A stretch of 8,648 nt of DNA from Rhodospirillaceae bacterium UBA6608 (GCA_002433335.1 DJHY01000164.1:1-8648); one strand, 5' to 3'; counted from the stretch's first letter, positions 1-6,502 are shown. Notes: generated by a model from the sequence alone, not told the origin. Made by a program: numbers and translations.

Positions 1-639
1 TATGGCGACCACACCGGCTACTACAACGCCGTTGAACCATTCCCCCTCTTCCGCATCAGTGCAATTACGATGCGCCGTGATCCGGTCTACCTATCGACCT
101 TTACCGGACGGCCGCCCGACGAACCCTCGATCCTAGGCGAAGCGCTGAACGAGGTGTTCATTCCGCTGTTCCAACAGCAATTCCCCGAGATCGTCGACTT
201 CTGGCTCCCGCCGGAAGGCTGCTCTTACCGCATTGCCGTCGTATCGATGAAGAAGGCCTATCCCGGACACGCCAAGCGGATCATGATGGGTGTCTGGTCC
301 TATCTGCGGCAGTTCACCTACACCAAATTCGTGATCGTGGTGGACGCCGATATCAACGCCCGCGACTGGAACGACGTGATTTGGGCCATCTCGACCAATG
401 TCGATCCGGCCCGCGACGTGACCATGATCGAGAATACGCCGATCGACTATTTGGACTTCGCCTCGCCGGAAACGGGACTGGGCAGCAAGATGGGGATCGA
501 TGCCACGACCAAGATGGGCGCGGAAACGCACCGCGAATGGGGCCGCAAGATCCGCATGGCGGACGACGTGATCGACGAGGTCACGCGGAAATGGGATTCC
601 TACGGCCTGCCGGGCAGCGGCAAGCCGATTTGGAAGTAA
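1..639 (+). CDS. ubiD: UbiD family decarboxylase (3-polyprenyl-4-hydroxybenzoate decarboxylase), C-terminal part
   Basis: This is the C-terminal 212 residues of UbiD; the start lies left of the window. UbiD removes the ring carboxylate of 3-polyprenyl-4-hydroxybenzoate, using prenylated FMN, in ubiquinone synthesis. The frame is open from base 1 and begins with YGDHTGYYN, the conserved stretch just after the active-site region. It continues with TGRPPDEPS, the run [68 protein letters not shown] and [11 protein letters not shown], and ends in GKPIWK. These match Escherichia coli UbiD almost block for block as I remember it. Family members are about 490-500 residues, so roughly 280 are missing on the left, including most cofactor and catalytic residues. 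The internal ATG at 70 is not the start, because the conserved GDHTGYYN block lies upstream of it. The gene converges on the aminotransferase gene with only 15 nt between stop codons. Confidence 0.96.
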   Translation, partial: YGDHTGYYNAVEPFPLFRISAITMRRDPVYLSTFTGRPPDEPSILGEALNEVFIPLFQQQFPEIVDFWLPPEGCSYRIAVVSMKKAYPGHAKRIMMGVWSYLRQFTYTKFVIVVDADINARDWNDVIWAISTNVDPARDVTMIENTPIDYLDFASPETGLGSKMGIDATTKMGAETHREWGRKIRMADDVIDEVTRKWDSYGLPGSGKPIWK

Positions 640-654
640 GCGCAGCGGGTCAGA

Positions 655-1515
655 TTAAGATTCGTCGGTGAAGTCGAAATACAGATCGCGGGCGGCCTGA
701 TAGATCGGCCCCTTGGGCATGGCCCGGTCGTCCAGGGCGATGCATGGGATGACCTTGGAATAGTTGCCGGTCGAGAACAGTTCGTCCGCGTTGGCCAGTT
801 CCTCATAGGAAATCGCACGTTCCACAACCTCGACACCGGCATCGCGCAGCAATTGGATGACGCGCTGGCGGGTGATGCCGTTCAGGAAAGTGCCGTTGAT
901 TTCCGGCGTGTGAACGACGCCGTCTTTGACCATGAACAGGTTGGCCGAGGAAAATTCGGCGACGTTGCCGTCCGGATCCAACATCACGCCGGTATCGAAG
1001 CCGCGCTCGTTGGCGTCGGCGACGGCGCGGGAAACGTTCGGATACAGACAGGCGGCCTTGGCTTCGGTCGGCGCCATTTCAGGCGCAGGGCGGCGAAATG
1101 GCGACAGGCAGGCTTTGAATCCGGTCGGTTCCGGCAGGGGGGCTTCTTCAACGGTCAGCACGAAATGCGTCGAGTCCGGGTCCGGCACGACAAAGCCGCC
1201 CGACGGATAAAATAGGGGGCAGATGTACAACTGCGCGTCGTCGGGGAATTTTTGGATTCCCTCGTGGCACAGTTCGACCATTTCCTCGGTGGTGATATCG
1301 GGCGCCATGCCCATGATTTCACTGGATCGAATGGCGCGGGCGCAATGCGCCTCCAGGTCCGGCACCTTGCCGGCGATCGAGCGGGCACCGTCGAATACCG
1401 CAGAGCCGAGCCACATGGCGTGATCAGTTGCTTTCGCCACCGCCGGTTCTTCGTCGTGCCATTCGCCGTCGATCCAACTAATGGTGGTTCCGCCTCTGCT
1501 TTGTCCGTATTTCAT
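655..1515 (-). CDS. ilvE: Class IV aminotransferase, probable branched-chain amino acid aminotransferase
   Basis: A 286-residue fold-type IV PLP aminotransferase, predicted to interconvert leucine, isoleucine and valine with their 2-oxo acids in the cytoplasm. Visible landmarks are an N-terminal strand ISWIDGEW, the block AMWLGSAVFDGARS near residues 33-46, LYICPLFYPSGG at 97-107, and the probable PLP lysine K153 in EAKAACLYPN. The re-face glutamate is probably E187 in NVAEFSSANLF, followed by NGTFLNGITRQRVIQLL at 207-223 (the class IV signature) and STGNYSKVIP at 248-257. Length is normal, slightly shorter than enteric IlvE. The ATG at 1515 gives the usual N-terminus, with a purine-rich GAGAGCGAG tract before it. 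D-amino acid transaminase and aminodeoxychorismate lyase share the fold; overall similarity favours the branched-chain enzyme, but substrate preference is not certain. It probably has its own promoter in the 180-nt gap upstream. Confidence 0.88.
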   Translation of the reverse strand: MKYGQSRGGTTISWIDGEWHDEEPAVAKATDHAMWLGSAVFDGARSIAGKVPDLEAHCARAIRSSEIMGMAPDITTEEMVELCHEGIQKFPDDAQLYICPLFYPSGGFVVPDPDSTHFVLTVEEAPLPEPTGFKACLSPFRRPAPEMAPTEAKAACLYPNVSRAVADANERGFDTGVMLDPDGNVAEFSSANLFMVKDGVVHTPEINGTFLNGITRQRVIQLLRDAGVEVVERAISYEELANADELFSTGNYSKVIPCIALDDRAMPKGPIYQAARDLYFDFTDES

Positions 1516-1568
1516 CGCTCTCGCTCTCTATCTTTTTCCTTTAGCAAAGCCATCCCCTTCGCATTTGC

Positions 1569-1597
1569 AGCATAAAGGGCTGGGCCCGCTGGGCCAA
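1569..1597 (-). promoter_or_regulatory. Candidate sigma-70-type promoter for the aminotransferase gene
   Basis: Read on the minus strand, a TTGGCC -35 hexamer (1592-1597) and a TATGCT -10 hexamer (1569-1574) are separated by exactly 17 nt. Each matches the consensus at four of six positions. The predicted start near 1562 leaves a leader of about 46 nt before the ATG at 1515. The spacer and -35 contain a tandem 9-bp repeat on the plus strand, GCTGGGCCC then GCTGGGCCA (1579-1596), which could bind a regulator. Prediction by eye only. Confidence 0.4.
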
Positions 1598-1607
1598 GGG
1601 TGCGGCA

Positions 1608-1624
1608 GAAAAATCATATTTTTC
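1608..1624. repeat. AT-rich perfect inverted repeat upstream of the candidate aminotransferase promoter
   Basis: GAAAAAT and ATTTTTC form a perfect 7-bp inverted repeat around a 3-nt centre (CAT). It sits in a locally AT-rich block (about 1607-1645) inside otherwise GC-rich DNA. Relative to the predicted start near 1562 it covers about -46 to -62, where an UP element or activator site would lie. It could instead fold in RNA downstream of the S24 repressor gene, but the stem is almost all A:T and does not look like a normal intrinsic terminator. Confidence 0.4.
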
Positions 1625-1695
1625 AATGAATTAAGTGACGTTTTGGTGAAAAGGCCACACGCTGCCTGGGGATAACTTCCCGAATATGCGCCAGA

Positions 1696-2328
1696 TTACT
1701 GACTGGCCCAGACGATCCGAGAAATCCAATCGACCTCCGACAGGTCGAAGGTTCGGTCCTCGTGCGCGGGGTTCAGGGACTTCAGGTCAATGTGACGTGC
1801 CGTGCGGCGGATCAGGGCCTTTGCCATCACTTCGCCCTCGGTCGTTTTGACGACGACGCGGTCGCCGCGCCGAACCGAAGCCTGCGGCGAGACGATCACG
1901 ATGTCTCCGTCGCGAAATACGGGGTCCATGCTGTCGCCGTTGATTTCCAGGGCGAAGGCGCTGGTGTCGTTGACGCCGGGGAAGGGGATTTCGTCCCAGC
2001 CGCCGCCGACGGGATAACCGGCATCGTCGAAGAACCCGGAATTACCCGCTTGGGCCAGGCCGATCAGCGGCACGTTGCGATAAACGCCGCCGCCTTCGTT
2101 CTCGTCCACATAGGACACCCACTCCGACAGGCTGGCGCCCGTGGCCTGGAGAATCTTGGCGATGCTCTCGGTCGACGGCCAGCGCAGCTTGCCGTCCCGC
2201 GTCGTGCGTTTGCTTTTGTTGAAGGTCGTCGGGTCGAGCCCTGCCTTTCGGGCAAGGCCGGAGGTCGACAACCCGTGTTCCCGGGCCAACCGATCAACCG
2301 CATTCCAGACGCTCGAATGTCGTAACAT
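1696..2328 (-). CDS. HTH plus S24-peptidase transcriptional regulator (LexA/CI-like autoproteolytic repressor)
   Basis: A 210-residue two-domain repressor. Residues about 5-75 form an XRE-like DNA-binding domain whose helix-turn-helix is near 21-41 (STSGLARKAGLDPTTFNKSKR region), followed by a basic, tryptophan-containing segment. The C-terminal half is an S24/LexA-type serine peptidase: PLIGLAQAG at 87-95 carries the probable self-cleavage bond A94-G95, GDSMDP at 131-136 carries the nucleophile S133, and VMAKAL at 167-172 carries the general-base lysine K170. All residues needed for self-cleavage appear intact, so inactivation by RecA filament or another stress signal is plausible. It is not canonical LexA: the N-terminus is XRE-like rather than LexA winged-helix, and it resembles CI/C2-type and widespread alphaproteobacterial chromosomal S24 regulators. 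It is divergent from the coupled pair starting at 2568 and may control that pair and itself. The targets are inference. The upstream ATG at 2336 is out of frame. Confidence 0.85.
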   Translation of the reverse strand: MLRHSSVWNAVDRLAREHGLSTSGLARKAGLDPTTFNKSKRTTRDGKLRWPSTESIAKILQATGASLSEWVSYVDENEGGGVYRNVPLIGLAQAGNSGFFDDAGYPVGGGWDEIPFPGVNDTSAFALEINGDSMDPVFRDGDIVIVSPQASVRRGDRVVVKTTEGEVMAKALIRRTARHIDLKSLNPAHEDRTFDLSEVDWISRIVWASQ

Positions 2329-2330
2329 GG

Positions 2331-2363
2331 GAACATTGTCTTACAGAACGGGCAAAAATTCTA
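2331..2363 (-). promoter_or_regulatory. Candidate -10 element and GAAC direct repeat ahead of the S24 regulator
   Basis: On the plus strand GAAC occurs at 2331-2334 and again at 2346-2349, a direct repeat with 11 nt between copies, starting three bases from the regulator's ATG. On the minus strand TAGAAT (2358-2363) matches the -10 consensus at five of six positions, but no good -35 lies at normal distance. The repeat would cover the predicted transcript start, a usual place for an autoregulatory operator. Alphaproteobacterial LexA boxes are GTTC direct repeats with a 7-nt gap, so the spacing here is different. Low confidence. Confidence 0.25.
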
Positions 2364-2425
2364 CTGCGAAATGTGCATGGGCCTATTCTCGAGCGAGGGA
2401 CAGGGAAACGGCGGTTGCTGATGGG

Positions 2426-2441
2426 TAGGCGGTCTTGCCTA
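2426..2441. repeat. Small inverted repeat in the divergent intergenic region
   Basis: TAGGC and GCCTA flank a 6-nt centre roughly midway between the S24 regulator and the coupled pair. This is a possible protein-binding site for either divergent unit. Nothing else in 2364-2482 looks like a gene or RNA; the stretch simply becomes more AT-rich towards 2455-2482, ahead of the candidate promoter. Confidence 0.25.
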
Positions 2442-2482
2442 TGATGAGTGGCCCAAAATAGGAAAAATTACCGCTTAAATTG

Positions 2483-2512
2483 TTGACATGGGAATTCTCA
2501 GGCTGTTACCTG
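2483..2512 (+). promoter_or_regulatory. Candidate promoter for the coupled unknown pair
   Basis: A perfect TTGACA -35 hexamer lies at 2483-2488, just downstream of an AT-rich block. No good -10 follows: the options are TTACCT at 17-nt spacing or TACCTG at 18 nt, both poor matches to the consensus. A consensus -35 with a weak -10 would suit a promoter that needs an activator or is normally repressed. The start would be near 2518-2520, leaving a leader of about 50 nt to the TTG at 2568. Confidence 0.45.
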
Positions 2513-2567
2513 GGGGTGTTCTTTTGATGGGGCCCAACAACTTTAAGACGCAAGGACAATCCCTCCC

Positions 2568-2930
2568 TTGAAACGCCAACGATATGTACGTCGCCCCTTG
2601 CCGGACGGCGCCGCCGAACTTTTCCAATCCGCCGAAGAAGCTTGGTTTTGGTTCATTCGAACGCAAAAGGCGCGCCGCGACGGGGCGCGTTTCGGAAATT
2701 CGGGCGCGATGGTCCGCCCTTGCGAAGCTGATGACATCTACCTTGCCGCGGTCTCGCTCATGCGGGCGGGGGTGTTGAAAGTTCTGCATCTGCGCACCTT
2801 GGTGGATTTCGGAAATCGCGAACGCGCACCGGATCCCAGGGTTCGTGAAGAAATGCACCCGGCGCGGCTATGGGACGAAGCCTTGGACCGGATGTCCACG
2901 ATCCTGCGCCGCAAGGGGATTCTGGTATGA
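2568..2930 (+). CDS. Conserved-looking protein of unknown function (first gene of a coupled pair)
   Basis: A 120-residue soluble protein whose family I cannot name; it resembles hypothetical proteins I associate with Rhodospirillales. A basic N-terminus (MKRQRYVRRPLPDG) leads into an aromatic helix, SAEEAWFWFIRTQKARRDGARF at about 21-42. RPCEADDIYLAAVSLMRAGVL (50-70), a helix around HLRTLVDFG (74-82), and a charged C-terminal helix ARLWDEALDRMSTILRRKGILV (99-120) follow. There is no signal peptide or membrane segment. The start is TTG: an in-frame stop at 2544 rules out much extension, no in-frame ATG or GTG lies nearby upstream, and AAGGA at 2552-2556 sits 11 nt before TTG. A second TTG at 2598 is possible but has no better site. 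The stop overlaps the next start as ATGA, so the two products are probably made together. A DNA- or protein-binding adaptor role is only a guess. Confidence 0.75.
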   Translation: MKRQRYVRRPLPDGAAELFQSAEEAWFWFIRTQKARRDGARFGNSGAMVRPCEADDIYLAAVSLMRAGVLKVLHLRTLVDFGNRERAPDPRVREEMHPARLWDEALDRMSTILRRKGILV

Positions 2931-3496
2931 CGCGCGATGGCGATATCACGGACGATGAACCGGCCGCACGGTCGACGGTCGTTCCGCCCGATTTGGCGAT
3001 CGTCGCCTTCACGGGACAGGCGACCCTGGTCTGGCTACGCTTGCTGCGACCGGGGTTTCGCCACTGCTTTGTGTTGCTGCGGGCCCGTGGGCAATGGCTG
3101 TACTACGACCCCATGTCCCATTTCACCTTCGCTTCGGTCATCGGTCGCTACCCGTTGCCTGTGATGATGCGGGCGTTCCGCGCCGCGGGGTGCCGGTTGC
3201 GCCTGATCCGTCCGCGCACGCCGCCGCGCCGCGCCCAGGCGTGGCGGGCCTATACCTGTGTCGAGGCGGTGAAACGGGTGCTGGGCCTGCAGGAGCCCTG
3301 GGTGCTGACGCCGTGGCAGTTGTATCGCTGCCTGGGGCGGTATCGATGCGGCGACCGTGCGGGTGATCAGGCCAGAATGCGTCCGGCGACGATCGCGCCC
3401 AAGACGATCAGGCCGAAATCCCGGTTCGATTTGAACCGCGTCAGGCAGTTCTTGGCGTCGTCCAAGTCCATCGTCCGGACCTGCCAGATCAGATGA
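2927..3496 (+). CDS. Unknown protein, possible permuted papain-like (NlpC/P60 / YiiX-like) fold; 3' end overlaps ubiA
   Basis: The frame encodes 189 residues from the ATG at 2927, which overlaps the previous stop as ATGA. An in-frame ATG at 2870 lies inside that gene and is less likely. No signal peptide is seen. The core has LAIVAFTGQATLVWLRLLRP (23-42), GFRHCFVLLRARGQWLYYDP (43-62), a region without recognised motifs, then TCVEAVKRVLG (110-120) and PWVLTPWQLYR (124-134). His46, Asp61 and Cys111, with the cysteine capping a helix after the histidine strand, follow the order of circularly permuted papain-like proteins such as YiiX and LRAT types. That fold assignment is inference. Residues 147-189 are encoded by the reverse complement of ubiA's 3' end and read like an antisense shadow (many R, S, T, K), so the native protein probably ends near residue 146. 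A stop in another frame (3364-3366) abuts the ubiA stop. Confidence 0.65.
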   Translation: MTRDGDITDDEPAARSTVVPPDLAIVAFTGQATLVWLRLLRPGFRHCFVLLRARGQWLYYDPMSHFTFASVIGRYPLPVMMRAFRAAGCRLRLIRPRTPPRRAQAWRAYTCVEAVKRVLGLQEPWVLTPWQLYRCLGRYRCGDRAGDQARMRPATIAPKTIRPKSRFDLNRVRQFLASSKSIVRTCQIR

Positions 3497-4287
3497 AGGC
3501 TGGCGGCGGCCAACCCCGCGTAAAACGCCCAGTGCAGACCTGCCAGATAGCCCGAACCCGCCATCAACAGGATGGTCCCGCCGTAGAACAGGGTCAGCCA
3601 TCGCCCGGTCGTCGCCCCGAACTTCAATGCCGTCGATTTGATCCCGACCAGGACGTCGTCTTCCTTGTCCTGATGGGCGTAGATGGTGTCGTAGCCGAGG
3701 GTCCATAGGATGCCGGCGGCGTAAAGAACGACGGCGGGCAGGGCCAGCTCGCCGGTCACGGCGGTCCAGCCGACCAGCGCCCCCCAGTTGAACGTCAGGC
3801 CCAGAACGAATTGCGGCCAATAGGTCACGCGCTTTGCGAAGGGATAAAGGGCGACCAGGATCAGCGACGCCGCGGAAAGGGCAATGGTGTATGGGTTGAA
3901 ATGCAGCAACACCGCCAAGCCGATGCCCAATTGCAGGGCCAGAAACAGGAACGCCTGCGGCACGCTGACCTGGCCCGAGGCGATGGGCCGTGTCGCCGTG
4001 CGGGCGACCTGGCGGTCGAATTCCCGGTCGGCCAGATCGTTGACCGTGCAGCCGGCGCCCCGCATGACCAGCGCGCCGATCGCGAACAGAACCATGAACC
4101 AGGGATCTGGCCAGGCTTCCGCCGCCAGGGCCGTCGCCCACCAACACGGCAGCAGCAGCAGCCAGGTGCCGATCGGCCGGTCCATCCGCGCCAATCGCAG
4201 ATAGGGCCGCGCCCCGGCCAGGGGCACGCGGTCGACCCAGCTTTGCGCCGGTATGTCGGAAGCGGAAACCTGTTGTTGCTCGTTCAT
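3367..4287 (-). CDS. ubiA: 4-hydroxybenzoate polyprenyltransferase
   Basis: A 306-residue integral membrane prenyltransferase that attaches the polyprenyl tail to 4-hydroxybenzoate, the committed step of ubiquinone synthesis. Both metal-diphosphate motifs are present: NDLADREFD at 83-91 (NDxxDxxxD) and DTIYAHQDKEDD at 200-211. Hydrophobic helices alternate through the chain (for example 41-55, 63-76, 111-129, 134-148, 160-176, 183-197, 233-250, 253-268 and 292-305), as expected for the eight- to nine-helix UbiA fold. The N-terminal LARMDRPIGTWLLLLPCWW block is typical of UbiA proper rather than of heme O or chlorophyll synthases. Length is normal for alphaproteobacteria. The ATG at 4287 is the natural start, though no strong ribosome-binding site precedes it. 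It is divergent from rsmE with 51 nt between starts, and its 3' end meets the unknown gene on the other strand. Tail length cannot be read from the sequence. Confidence 0.95.
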   Translation of the reverse strand: MNEQQQVSASDIPAQSWVDRVPLAGARPYLRLARMDRPIGTWLLLLPCWWATALAAEAWPDPWFMVLFAIGALVMRGAGCTVNDLADREFDRQVARTATRPIASGQVSVPQAFLFLALQLGIGLAVLLHFNPYTIALSAASLILVALYPFAKRVTYWPQFVLGLTFNWGALVGWTAVTGELALPAVVLYAAGILWTLGYDTIYAHQDKEDDVLVGIKSTALKFGATTGRWLTLFYGGTILLMAGSGYLAGLHWAFYAGLAAASLHLIWQVRTMDLDDAKNCLTRFKSNRDFGLIVLGAIVAGRILA

Positions 4288-4301
4288 GGGTTTCAGTAAT
4301 A

Positions 4302-4313
4302 GGGTCCGGACCC
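4302..4313. promoter_or_regulatory. Perfect 12-bp palindrome between divergent ubiA and rsmE
   Basis: GGGTCCGGACCC is a perfect 12-bp palindrome in the 51-nt gap between the ubiA and rsmE start codons (4288-4338). Its position would let one dimeric regulator affect both genes. The gap also holds an AAAAGGGAAAA tract about 10 nt ahead of the rsmE ATG that can serve as its ribosome-binding site. GC-rich palindromes also arise by chance here, so function is unproven. Confidence 0.35.
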
Positions 4314-4338
4314 GAGAGAATCAAAAGGGAAAAGCGCC

Positions 4339-5070
4339 ATGGCGGCAGGCATCCGCCTTTTCGTCGACGCGCCGTTGCAAAACGGCGTCGCGGTCGGCCT
4401 TTCGACCGATCAAGCCCATTACCTGGGCCGGGTCATGCGGATGGCCGTGGGCGATGGCGTGACCCTGTTCAACGGACAGGACGGTGAATGGCGGGCCGAG
4501 CTTGCCGAGTTGGATAAGCGCGCCGCCGTGGCGGTCCCGAAGGACCGGACCCGCACCCAGGATGCGGAAGCCCCCGGCCCCTGGCTGGCTTTCGCCCCGG
4601 TCAAGAAAACCGGCACCGATTTCATTATTCAGAAGGCGACCGAGCTGGGCGTGTCGCGCCTGATTCCCGTGCAGACGGCGAATACCCAGACCGGGCGGAC
4701 CAATACGGACCGCCTGCGCGCCACCGCCGTCGAGGCGGCGGAACAATGCGAGCGCCTGTCCGTGCCGGTGGTCGACGATATGGTCGATCTGGCGGTTTTG
4801 ACCGCCGATTGGCCCGCCGGGCGAACGCTGTTCGTGCTGGATGAAACCGGCGGCGGCAAGCCGCTGGCCCCTGCCGCCGCAGAGGCCGCGGGCGGCGCGG
4901 TCGGATTTTTGGTCGGACCGGAAGGCGGCTTTCAGGGGCGCGAACTTGACAGCCTTGGTAAGCTGGACTTCATCACGCCGGTGACCCTAGGCCGCCGGAT
5001 CCTTCGCGCCGAAACGGCCTGCCTTGCCGCCCTAGCCGTATGGCAGGCGGTTGCGGGCGATTGGAAATAA
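4339..5070 (+). CDS. rsmE: 16S rRNA (uracil(1498)-N(3))-methyltransferase
   Basis: A 243-residue SPOUT-class methyltransferase that methylates N3 of U1498 in the decoding region of 16S rRNA, with S-adenosylmethionine as donor. The N-terminal PUA-like domain (about 1-75) starts with IRLFVDAPL and contains DQAHYLGRVMRMAVGD. The catalytic half shows VKKTGTDFIIQKATELGV (88-105), EAAEQCERL (132-140), and the two knot motifs LVGPEGGF (191-198) and LGRRILRAETA (217-227) that bind the methyl donor. Length and motif order are normal. The ATG at 4339 follows a purine-rich AAGGGAAAA tract and gives the expected N-terminus. It is divergent from ubiA and followed by gshA after 64 nt; the rsmE-gshA pair is commonly seen in alphaproteobacteria, and read-through into gshA is likely. 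Confidence 0.95.
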   Translation: MAAGIRLFVDAPLQNGVAVGLSTDQAHYLGRVMRMAVGDGVTLFNGQDGEWRAELAELDKRAAVAVPKDRTRTQDAEAPGPWLAFAPVKKTGTDFIIQKATELGVSRLIPVQTANTQTGRTNTDRLRATAVEAAEQCERLSVPVVDDMVDLAVLTADWPAGRTLFVLDETGGGKPLAPAAAEAAGGAVGFLVGPEGGFQGRELDSLGKLDFITPVTLGRRILRAETACLAALAVWQAVAGDWK

Positions 5071-5088
5071 GAGAATAGTGCCCGGCCC

Positions 5089-5105
5089 CGCGTGATGTGC
5101 ACGCG
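5089..5105. repeat. GC-rich hairpin between rsmE and gshA
   Basis: CGCGTG and CACGCG form a perfect 6-bp stem around a 5-nt loop, 19 nt after the rsmE stop and 30 nt before the gshA start. No T-run follows, so it does not meet the usual intrinsic-terminator pattern. It might stabilise the rsmE end, lower read-through, or bind a protein. Confidence 0.35.
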
Positions 5106-5134
5106 CCCGGCGCCAACGACGAAAGACTCCGGCC

Positions 5135-6502
5135 ATGGCCAATGAAAGCTCCGTGAAATCCCAGCCCATCACCGACAAGGCGACCCTGGTCGAATACCTG
5201 GCGGCGGGGTGCAAGCCTGAGCGGCAATGGCGCATCGGGACCGAGCACGAAAAATTCTCCTACGATCTGAAGACCCTGCGGCCGCTGACCTATGACGGCC
5301 AGCCCGGCGTGCGCCAGATGTTGGAAGCGCTGACCCGGTTTGGCTGGACCCCGGTGATGGAGGGCGAGAACGTGATCGCGCTGTCCAAGCCCGACCGCAG
5401 TTCGATCTCGCTGGAACCGGCGGGGCAGTTGGAGCTTTCGGGCGCTCCCCTGGAAAACATCCATCAAACCTGCGGCGAAGTGACCCAGCACCTGAAGCAG
5501 GTCAAGGAAGTGGCGGGCGAGCTGGGCATTGGTTTCCTCGGCCTGGGCTACAACCCGAAATGGCCGATCGAAGACATGCCCTGGATGCCCAAGGGCCGCT
5601 ACAAGATCATGCGCGAATACATGCCGACCCGCGGCAGCCTGGGCCTGCATATGATGCAGTCGACCTGCACCGTGCAGGTGAACCTGGATTTCAACAGCGA
5701 AGCGACCATGGTCAAGATGTTCCGCATCTCCCTGGCGCTGCAGCCGATCGCCACGGCGCTTTGGGCCAATTCGCCGTTCCGCGAGGGCAAGCCCAACGGC
5801 TTCCTGTCCTACCGCTCGCACATCTGGACCGATGTCGATCCCGACCGTTGCGGCACCCTGCCGTTCGTGTTCGAGGACGGCTTCGGGTTCGAACGCTATG
5901 TCGACTACATGCTCGATGTGCCGATGTACTTCGTCTACCGCGACGGCAAATACATCAACGCCGCCGGTCAGTCGTTCCGCGATTTCATGGCGGGCAAGCT
6001 GCCGGCCCTGCCGGGTGAACTGCCGACCATGAAGGATTGGGAAGACCACATGACCACGGCCTTCCCCGAGGTCCGGTTGAAGACCTTCCTGGAAATGCGC
6101 GGCGCCGACGGCGGCCCCTGGGCGCGGCTGTGCGCCTTGTCCGCATTCTGGGTCGGGCTTTTGTACGATACCGAAGCCCGCGACGCGGCTTATGACCTGA
6201 TCAAGGATTGGACCCAGGAAGAACATGACGCCCTGCGCCGCGACGTGCCGCGCACGGCCCTGAAAACGCCGTTCCGCGACCGCACGGTCAACGAGATCGC
6301 CTGCGAGGTTCTGTGCATCGCCCGCACCGGGCTGAAGAACCGGGCCCGGCTGGATGCGGTCGGTCTGGACGAAAGCCATTTCCTGCGTCCGATCCACCAT
6401 ATCTGCGATTCCGGCATGACCGCGGCCGAGGAGCTTTTGGTCGCCTACGAGCGGCGCTGGGGCGGCAATATCGATCCGGTATTCACCGAATACGCCTACT
6501 AG
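5135..6502 (+). CDS. gshA: Glutamate-cysteine ligase (plant/alphaproteobacterial type)
   Basis: A 455-residue gamma-glutamylcysteine synthetase that joins glutamate and cysteine with ATP, the first and rate-limiting step of glutathione synthesis. It belongs to the GCS2-like class shared by alphaproteobacteria and plants, not the enterobacterial class. Diagnostic blocks are RIGTEHEKF (33-41), [14 protein letters not shown] (92-105), GLGYNPKW (136-143), [14 protein letters not shown] (173-186), [20 protein letters not shown] (221-240) and [16 protein letters not shown] (312-327). Length fits the class. The plant enzymes are redox-regulated by disulfides; whether the cysteines here (for example C26, C113, C179, C239) do the same is unknown. 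The ATG at 5135 has only a weak purine tract before it (GAAAGA), consistent with partial dependence on rsmE translation or mRNA. The following gap to lysK is 107 nt. Confidence 0.96.
   Translation: MANESSVKSQPITDKATLVEYLAAGCKPERQWRIGTEHEKFSYDLKTLRPLTYDGQPGVRQMLEALTRFGWTPVMEGENVIALSKPDRSSISLEPAGQLELSGAPLENIHQTCGEVTQHLKQVKEVAGELGIGFLGLGYNPKWPIEDMPWMPKGRYKIMREYMPTRGSLGLHMMQSTCTVQVNLDFNSEATMVKMFRISLALQPIATALWANSPFREGKPNGFLSYRSHIWTDVDPDRCGTLPFVFEDGFGFERYVDYMLDVPMYFVYRDGKYINAAGQSFRDFMAGKLPALPGELPTMKDWEDHMTTAFPEVRLKTFLEMRGADGGPWARLCALSAFWVGLLYDTEARDAAYDLIKDWTQEEHDALRRDVPRTALKTPFRDRTVNEIACEVLCIARTGLKNRARLDAVGLDESHFLRPIHHICDSGMTAAEELLVAYERRWGGNIDPVFTEYAY

Noticed and set aside
853..1215. Plus-strand frames within the aminotransferase gene
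   Set aside because: Antisense shadows; the minus-strand frame carries the class IV aminotransferase landmarks.
2506..2700. Possible 6S RNA (a CCTGGGGGTGTTC-like start followed by GGGGCC and CCCTTGAA)
   Set aside because: The opening resembles a 6S RNA 5' arm, but I could not find a matching 3' closing arm in the next 200 nt, and the region is occupied by a coding frame.
3094..3366. 90-codon plus-strand frame inside the possible papain-like gene
   Set aside because: Different frame within a gene that has a coupled start and a more protein-like sequence; its only interest is that its stop abuts the ubiA stop.
3035..4324. Minus-strand open frame of 429 codons over ubiA
   Set aside because: Different frame from ubiA on the same strand; the translation is low-complexity, rich in R, G, A and P. 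The ubiA frame has both prenyltransferase motifs.
4973..6400. Long minus-strand open frame of 475 codons
   Set aside because: It lies antisense to gshA, whose product shows clear family motifs; the translation has no recognisable domain. High GC makes such antisense frames common.
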